Below, piece by piece: positions 56,462 through 64,000 of a stretch of 64,000 nt of DNA. How positions within the stretch are numbered: the first letter of the stretch is position 1; the number at the start of each line of letters is the position of its first letter. The position numbers were made by a program, and so were the translations under genes. This DNA comes from Pinus tabuliformis (lineage: Eukaryota; Streptophyta; Pinopsida; Pinales; Pinaceae): assembly GCA_031772625.1 (NCBI GenBank), contig CM062818.1, positions 213,459,742-213,523,741 on the forward strand. The letters are read 5' to 3'. Below the pieces are notes generated by a model. The model had not been told where the DNA came from, did not search any database, and saw only the letters and a list, made by a program, of their open reading frames with translations.

Positions 56462-58611
56462 TGTTATGCTCCTATACCAATAGGTGTCATATTTCATGAT
56501 TGACTAATGAAATGCCAAATATGTTCATCCTTTCCATGCTGCAAAGATTCCATATTTTCAAAAAATTAAAAAATTAAAAAATGAAAAGAGGGTATGCCCT
56601 AAAAGAAAAATCAAAGGGCAAAAAGAACAAATGGTCAAAAAAGAAAGAGAATGAACCTAAAAGAAAGGACCGGGAAAGTGTGCTAGTCCAAATTGGCACT
56701 ACCATTTTGTTTTTGAAAAGAAGTTCAATATGTGCAATCAGTTGGTTCTTGGCACACTTGATGGATGGCCAAACAGCTTAATCTTGGCCAATCCATGTTT
56801 AAATTTCTTGTTTTAGAGCTAGAGACTAAGATCTGTCCAAACAGTTCAAGCTTGGCAGATAAGTAGTTAGGTAGAGAAGCAAAGGAGCTCAACAGCTAAA
56901 TCTGAGCCCCTGGAAGAAATAAGGGCAGACTTAGATAGGATGGCTGCTAAAAGAAAAGAACAGAGTAAGGGTTTTCTAGTTTAAACGCACCCAAGGAAAA
57001 GGAAGAAAAAATGTTAGGTGTAACAGGCTGGGTAGGCAGTTTTGATGTTGCAGAAGCAGGTTTGTGAGCAATTTTGTCTTTCGAAGATGATCCATCTCAT
57101 GGATATCATAAGTGCCATGGAAAGGTGTGGCTACAAAGTTGAATGAAGCATCACTAAATTCCCTCCATATTTCTCCAAAAAACACTTACTAACCTCCCCA
57201 TAAAGGACATTGAGATCTGCTCAATGCTCCTAGTTCACTTCATTTCATGAAAAAGACTAAGTGAAACTCTGTTTTTACTTAGCACAATAAAGCAACATTT
57301 CTTGTGTAAAAAATGTTGTTCTTCCATTATGCTAAGTTCTCCAAGTTCATAGCTTGGATCTCTTTCATTTCCCCAAAGCCTAAGTTGATTTGACCATGTA
57401 AACCTGGTGCCTACCTCTCATAAACCCATTTTAACATATTAACTTTATTATATAGTTCCTACATAATATTTTTCTTGCCCCGTATTATATAAAATGCATA
57501 AAAACCTCAAAAGAATGTAAATATCCCGACCCCCGGCTAAATATAGCCATATATCAATGTTTATGGGATTAATGGCTCATCCAGGGCCATTAACAACCCT
57601 GTGCGCACAAACCATGCAATTTGTTTAACATTTGGTTAAATAAATAACCACACCTGCAAACCCCGATGACCAAAGGTTATACCCACTGCAAAACATATAA
57701 ATTCATTGTTTTATATGGTGGGTCCCCCGCGCCGTAGCCCTCCGCCAGTTTCATTCACCGCCCACCGTTGGATCTGGCCCTCGCCATCCAACAACCCACA
57801 TGAATATCGCGAGCCCTCCTCTGTCCGATGATTAGCGCCTAGGGAATGGTGGTTTCTCCGCCGTACTCTGGGACAGGTGGCAGTCTCCCACGGTGCTCGC
57901 TGCCCCCCCCCCCGTCCAATACCACCATTGCCCAAAAGCGGTGCGGGGGCCAAACCGCTTACCACCCATGCTCGCTCCCCGCTGACATCACCCGCGTGTC
58001 ATTCGCTGACGTCACGACCACGTCAGCACTATGCCACCCCACTACACGACAAAATACCGCGTCATGCTGACGTCATCCAACTAAAAAGCGCCAAAACCTG
58101 CCAAAATCAATTTTTTGACAAAAAGGCGTGAAAACGTCATTTTTGCTCATTTCTGTTTATTTTCTCTGCGCAACCGTTGCCGATGATTTTCGTCCAAATC
58201 AGCTGTTCGACCACACAGTCTGCCACCCAGCTAAATTGAGTCCATAGTTCGGCCTTCCAGCTCGTCCCGCGACCTGCAAATCGCACAGTTCACTGTCAAA
58301 ACAGGTATTTACCCGAATTTCGTTCCCAAACCCCATGTTTTTTCAATTTTCTCTGCAAAATTGCCCGAAGAACCCAAATTTGAGTTAAATACACCGTGTT
58401 GTCTTCAAACATACGCACCAGAACCACTGTTTTTGCTCATTTTTACCAAGAAATCCTGCAAACTTCGTTTTCCCCTGCAAAATTCACCCAGCAAGCTAAA
58501 GTTCGAACTTACGGTGGTCTGCAATTCCCAGAAAAGCCCCACAGTTGTCATTTTACCTATTTGGCTACAAAAAACCCAAATTTCAATTGAAAAATCACAA
58601 AGAAGTGAGCA
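56462..58611 (+). other. Left terminal/leader region of the 6.95-kb insertion
   Basis: No coding sequence. An A-rich run of AAAATT units lies near 56560. From 57.7 to 58.3 kb it is clearly more G/C-rich, with repeated TGACGTCA-like phrases (CTGACGTCAC near 58006, CTGACGTCAT near 58068). These resemble plant bZIP binding cores. Confidence 0.45.
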
Positions 58612-61600
58612 ATGGAAGCTCCAGTGGCCCTGAACATTGCTCCCCTCAATGCACCTCATAAGGACTTGGAATGGTTGCCCTTAGCTGATAGGGATTTTCA
58701 AATACAGGACTTAATTGGTGACAAAAACCACCTCCAAGCATACTGTGAAATAAGAAACAGTCACCTAAACAAAACTGATCTCTATAGGATATGGAAATCC
58801 AATCTGCCCAGATACTATCTCCCCTCAATAAATGTATTCCTAGATGTCATTTTCCTATGTTGTGCCAATTATGAACCTACTCAAAGAGCAGTCATGTCTC
58901 CAACTGGAACTATCCTTTTTCATATAACTTCTGACTCAATCAATGAAATGCTACACTTCAAACCTAGTCAGCCTTTGGCTCCTCTTTCCATGGGACATTT
59001 GGTTGATAAAGGCTCTAAATTATCCACTACAGAAATAGGTCGGATTGCCAAGTTATTTATGAGACCAGATTGCCAGCCCAGAGAGCCACCTCCTTTTCAC
59101 CATGTCTGGTTCAATGAAGTTGGAAAATTCATCATTGACATGATATCCTATGTCCTAGGATTTAAGACAAGTGAATATGTTGATGAGACCATTTTAGCTC
59201 TGTTGTCCAAGTTTATTCTAGGACATCCTCCTGTTATCAAATTTGACTTTTCTACCTTCATTAGCAACAAGATCCATGTCCAATTCATGAGTCTAGAAAG
59301 AGAGGGAGTCTTCAAATATACCTCTTATATATATCATCTGTTCTTGTACTATCAAATAGACAGTTTTCAGTTTCCTATCAGAAAGTTGGATACTAAAGGA
59401 GAAAGGAGATCTATCATATTTTGGACCTCAGTCTTCCATGAAGTCCGTAGCTCTCCTTACACTTACTGTGAATTCATTGATTTGTTCATACATCCAGTTT
59501 TTTGTCTATTGATGAGAACTCCTCCTCCTAGACTATCTGGTGACATGTAGAAAAATTTACAACTCTCTAAAAACTACAAAATAGGGGATTGGTACTTTTA
59601 CCAGAATCACACTGAGATCAAGATATATGGCTGTGAGTTGTGCCCCTATAAACTGCCAAAATATGTGCCTATGAGACTCTTTTCTCTTGAATATTTCAGG
59701 CAATTTATTAGCTCAGATTTGACACATTTCCATAGTGCCAAGAAAAAAGCTCAGCTAAAATTAAGAAACCAATTAGGCCCTTTCATCATTAACAAAAAGG
59801 AAGGATGGCAAGATGCTGAGAAGATATTGGGTGAACAACTCAAATTAAAAACAAGATTTTGGTGGGTACCCTATGACCCAAATGGATTCATCTGTGATAT
59901 AAAGGTAAAAAATAGGCTATCAGCCTATAATCATTGTAGGATCCCTGAATTAGAGTAGTATGCTAATCAATATGAGTGGGTAGAGGGCACATTGATAGAA
60001 TATCTCACTGACGAAGAAAAATGGAGCAAGCTATGAAAAATCTTGAAAAGACTCTTGACCTAGACTCTTTTGGACAGGTCTCTTTAAAATTACCTTAGCA
60101 AACCGGAGTGGGCACATCAACTACTGCAACTTCACAGCAACCTGCCCAAGGAAGCACTACACCCGCGACAGGGACATCTAAAGGCAAAGAAGTGTTGGAT
60201 TCAGAGCAGCACATAATGACAGATCAGCCAACATCATCAAAGCAGCAAGGCCAAGGGAAAATTCCTCTTGCCCAGCCCAAAGCACCAGAGGTACCAACAT
60301 TGCAGACTCCTCTAAATGAGGGGAAGGGCAGAAAAGGGATCGAGAAGAGACCACACCTGTAAGTGGGCCAGCAGAGCAACTAGGGGAAAAAAGGCAAAGA
60401 ATAGATCCTCTACCTTAAGAGGAAATTATAGAGGAGATTATAGAAATTCCAAGAAGTGAGAGGGCAACCAGCCCATAGACATCTCCAGTGGTAGAAACAT
60501 CCACCAGCGCTCACAGGCAGCAATTGGAGAAACAGTATAGTGTGAAATTTTCCTCCTCAAGGCCAAAAAGTAAGTAAGGTTCTGATATTAAGAGAACATT
60601 CACGGACATCAAAGCCCAGAATGAGCCAATAAGATTGCAACTTTATGATCAATTTCTCAAAATGACCCCTGCCAAACAGTAAAGGTTAATGTCTACATAT
60701 GACATTAAAGAAGGAAAGATGATCTTGAGTCACTTTAAACCTAAAGTGCAGCAGCCACAGTCAGCTGCTGATTATATTAGAACAAATCTAGAGGCTCTTG
60801 CCAAAGACATTCACCCCATGGACCAGATTGAGTTGCACAAGCAAACTGGAGAGATGGTCTACTCCACATTGGTAGACAAAGCGATGCTAGCTCAACAATA
60901 GCAGAATTCATTAAACAACACATCTGCCCAACTGGATTTGGAAAATGCATCTTCTTTGGCCAAGGACAACAGGATAAAGTCCTTGAAAGAAATTATCATT
61001 GAGCTGAGACATGATCCCAAGGATGCCAAGGGAATAAAAGATTTAATGAAGAAAAAGGAGGATGACATAGCTGCCCTCAGGAAACAATTAAAGCTGCCAA
61101 TTATAATGCATCCACAAACCACAGAGGTTGTGCAAGAAAAAGCATAGGAAGACATAATGGATTTGCTAATGAAGATGAATCAAAGTCTAAATGAAATAGA
61201 GCAAGAATTGGAGAAGGCATTACAGGAAAAGCAAGGAGTGTCGACCTCCTAGCCATCTCAAATAGCTCCAACAGTTACAACTGCTCCTACCACAGTCATA
61301 ATAGCAGTCCCTCCTACTGTCCCGGCATCAGCAGCAAGTACTTCAGCAACAACAGCAGCAGGCAGCAACACTACCATGACCATTGAGGAATTGATAAAGG
61401 CTATGGAGGATTTAAAACTCTAGGTATCAGAATTAAAAGAGGCTAAATAAAAATTGGCCAAGCTAGAAATAAGTTATGACAAATCTAAAATGACTGTGGC
61501 AGAAAAAACAAGAGAGGTGAAGGCATTAGAAAATAAAGTAAAGGCACTAGAAAAAGACCTCTCTTTAGATAAACCTCTGGGAGAAATCAGGGGCATTTTA

Positions 61601-62285
61601 TGGGCTAATATCAGTGAATCCATTAGTAATATCTGGAGATCTATTCAAATTATATATGAGCAAATTGATTTGATAGCAGCAGCCTAGGTGGAAATTCAAA
61701 GGGCCAAAAATTTATTGGGACATAAACCCGAACAGGCCAACAGGTTAATCTATTTTTTGAACACTAAAACCAAGGAAGAGCTAGCAGCATTGGACATCAG
61801 AGACAGGATAGGCACACAGTCAAAAGAGTTTTGACCATGAGGACCCTGATGTAGAATTTGGAAAGGAAGAGCCAAGACATGCAAGTGGAGGTAAATTCTT
61901 TTTTAGAAAGCAGTTTTGCAGGCAAAGGACTTGCCCAGTCTGGTGGGAAACAATGAACGCCTGTTGAGACTAGCTGAGTACCAGATCATATTGAATAAAT
62001 ATGCTACTGATCAACAAAATGCATCATCATCAAGTACTCCAGCAGAAAAGTCCCTTCCATCTGGCCAATCTCTTTACAGCAACTTGGAAAATCTGTTTTA
62101 TATTGAGCATGAATTACAACATCTTTTTACAGTCTAGCCTAACTTCTACAGGTATATAGATGCTAATGAGATTTTGATAAAACTGCAAAGACATCAGTTG
62201 CCAGAAGGACATTGGTGGCAAAGCATGTTGGAAATCTTGTAGGCAGGTTTCAAATTTTTGTTTTTTCCAGAATACAACATATCAT
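58612..62285 (+). pseudogene. Long uncharacterised retroelement protein
   Basis: ATG 58612 opens 312 clean codons. The coding sense then continues to about 62.28 kb through at least a dozen stops and some frameshifts (one at about 60020). The N-terminal part (VFLDVIFLCC, SPTGTILFHITSDSINEMLH, HVWFNEVGKFIIDMISYVLG) weakly recalls the putative plant transposon protein domain found in pol-less plant LTR elements. The middle is Gln/Thr/Pro-rich. The C-terminal third has coiled-coil heptads (TREVKALENKVKALEKDL). Nearly all stops sit where Gln or Arg is expected. Function unknown. Confidence 0.65.
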
Positions 62286-63414
62286 AAAGCAGAAAAAGAG
62301 CAGATAAAAATCGAGCGGGGTAGTGGTCTATTAAATCGAAATTAAAAGCACCCGAGAAAGCTAAGCCAGTAGCGTGGAATATCAAAGGAAGCTGCCACCG
62401 GCCGACTCACTGAGCAAACAGTCAATGCCCCTTATCAATTCAGCGGCTAGCACAGCGGCATTCACCTCTGCATTTGTTTCTTCCTGTTCCCAAGATCATT
62501 TACTTCTCCTGTAGAGTAGGTAGAAGAAGTTCTTGCTAGATATTATCTCATTGAGATATTTTGTAAACATTTTTGTACAAATACCTCCCTAAGAAAAGTA
62601 TTAGGGGTTGGTAATACATTTCTGGAACTGTGTTGTAACTCTGAAAACTCTTCTGAATAAAAGGTTATTGCAATGCGTTGTTGCTGAACTCTCTGGTTGT
62701 GGAATTGATAGTAGAGGACTACGTTGCAGAATTCTCGAATTATTTCATGGATCAATAAGTCTTTTTAACTCATGTTTTACAGTTTCTGTGTTTTTATATA
62801 TCATCTCTGTTCATGATCTGAATAACAGGGAAAAAGAATAACCCAGAACTTGCTTAACTATACTATGTGTTCAATCTCGGTTATTTTTTATGTTTTCTTC
62901 AGAATTAGGATAAGCAAGAATCCTTAACTACTCCTATTTCCCCTGGTTCTTACAACTTGAATATAGATAAGGGATTCTTAACTGCTCCCTGGTAATATTC
63001 ATCCACTTTCCCTCTCTCAGCATGATGAAGGATTCTTAGTTGCTCTTCACCCCCTAACCCCATCTCACCTGATTCCAGCCTACAATTTGTTTCATGGCTA
63101 ATTACCTTGCTCTGTAGTACCTCCCTCTGTCAAAGAAACCATATCCTGCTATTCATCTTCATCGACTCCATTAGCCCAATGGACTGGACTTCTCATATTT
63201 ACACCCGTGTTATTGAATGTCACCATCCAAAAATCGAACAAACCTCTGTACTTCATACTAGCCTAATATGCCTTAAAAACAAAGCTAAATCTAAAAGAGA
63301 GAGCCCTCTCTGGATGCAGATTGGCTAGAACCTGCATCTAAAAGATTGGTTTGTGGTTACCTTGGCTGTATTCCCTTTTCTCACAACTTTTGGGGAACAA
63401 CCTGAGTGATAACA
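62286..63414. other. Right terminal region of the 6.95-kb insertion
   Basis: Non-coding and transcript-3'-end-like. TTGTGTTGTAACTC-like text, an AATAAA signal and T-rich stretches are followed by repeated AAGGATTCTTAG/AAGGGATTCTTAA phrases (about 62965 and 63027). It ends GATAACA. Confidence 0.45.
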
Positions 63415-64000
63415 GTGGGAATCAAAGATCCAAGAGGAGATTAAAAAACACGGTAAGATGTCAATTTCTTGGATTGATTTCATTGCTGCAATGAAAAGAA
63501 AATTCTACCCTTTAGCTTATATGTAGAAATCCATCATGAATTGGAAGAACATTAGACAACTTAAAGGTCAAAATGTGCAATATTACACCCAAGAATTCAG
63601 AAAAAGGTCTTTAATGTTAGGTGTAGATTTTCAATCACAAGAAACATTGTTGAAGTACATAAGGGGTTTACACAATTACCTTAGGCATACTATCTTAACG
63701 TTTAATCCCAATAATCTAGATGATGTGTGTGTGTGCAAGCCACTCATCTTGAGGCAAGAGGGTAAAACACTCCAGAAGAAGGTAGTAAAAAGCCATTTAA
63801 GAGTAAAGGAAAGGGAAAGGGTTTCAAACGAAAGGGAAAGAAAAATGCATCTATCAAAAAAGAAGGAGAGAAAGTAACATGTAAACATTGTTCCAGAGAG
63901 GATCACATTGAAGCTCATTGTTGAAAGCTTCATCCCGAAATGAGACCAAAAAGAAACAACAACAACAGAAAACAAAAGACAACTGCAACCACTCAATGGG
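63415..64000 (+). pseudogene. Gypsy-3 gag, part 2, and zinc knuckle (runs off the window)
   Basis: Gag continues: WESKIQEE, ISWIDFIAAMKRKFYPLAY, NVQYYTQEFRKRSLMLGV and LLKYIRGLHNYLRH. After a frameshift near 63875, the knuckle CKHCSREDHIEAHC is followed by a TGA where Trp is usual, then KLHPEMRPK. One TAG lies at 63524-63526. Protease and pol would lie beyond the window. Confidence 0.88.

Larger units (their letters stand above)
56462..63414 (+). mobile_element. 6.95-kb TG...CA insertion in Gypsy-3 gag
   Basis: It starts TGTTATGCTCC, ends GTGATAACA and is flanked by GTGGG at 56457-56461 and 63415-63419. Removing it restores the gag codons. TG...CA ends with a 5-bp duplication indicate an LTR retrotransposon. 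I could not align left and right terminal regions as direct repeats, so one or both LTRs may be rearranged or hold further insertions. A TATA-like TTATATAAAA lies near 57485. A poly(A)-signal-like AATAAA near 62656 lies in the right terminal part. It encodes one long unknown protein and no recognised pol. Confidence 0.72.

Overview
The window is nuclear DNA of a land plant. It contains spliced plant gene fragments (a class VI receptor-like cytoplasmic kinase and a STAR/KH exon), plant-type Ty1/copia and Ty3/gypsy elements, plant LINEs, and tRNA-iMet primer-binding sites. The stacking of old, heavily mutated, nested transposons with almost no free-standing genes suits a very large genome such as a conifer, but that assignment is inference. 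No complete host gene, rRNA, canonical tRNA, CRISPR array or bacterial-type feature was found.

Layout. 1-3.8 kb: 3' end of a gypsy element with an antisense accessory ORF, a polypurine tract and a 3' LTR. 3789-7140: an internally deleted gypsy element with both LTRs and the target duplication AGTGG. 7.9-25.9 kb: one RTE/Jockey-like non-LTR element (LINE-A) cut twice, first by a complete copia element (9031-15072, duplication TAGCT) and then by a plant L1-type element (LINE-B, 15756-23448, 13-bp duplication). LINE-B starts with a tRNA-like Pol III promoter sequence. 26.5-27.5 kb: a foldback element. 28260-30425: a second, 5'-truncated LINE-A copy. 30.5-32 kb: inverted repeats, including a near-perfect 132-nt hairpin. 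33-36 kb: a strongly decayed gypsy element.

36488-54039: a copia element (Copia-2) whose RNase H reading frame is split by a 12.36-kb insertion (37426-49787) with a perfect 9-bp duplication, TTTACTAGC. The insertion carries fragments of at least three and probably four host genes: a KH/STAR exon, seven intact exons of a kinase ending at its stop codon, the last exon of an RGG-box protein, and a CMGC kinase C-lobe. The duplication length, weak terminal inverted similarity and inverted subterminal GGCGAAT motifs suggest a gene-capturing Mutator-like element. This is the most interesting structure in the window.

54-64 kb: a gypsy element (Gypsy-3) beginning near 55.77 kb with a tRNA-iMet primer-binding site. 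Its gag is split at 56461/63415 by a 6.95-kb TG...CA insertion with duplication GTGGG. That insertion encodes a long uncharacterised protein broken mainly by Gln-to-stop changes.

The order of events can be read from interrupted frames: LINE-A before Copia-1 and LINE-B; Copia-2 before the 12.36-kb insertion; Gypsy-3 before the 6.95-kb insertion. Most nonsense codons can be explained by C-to-T change, as expected for cytosine-methylated, silenced transposons.
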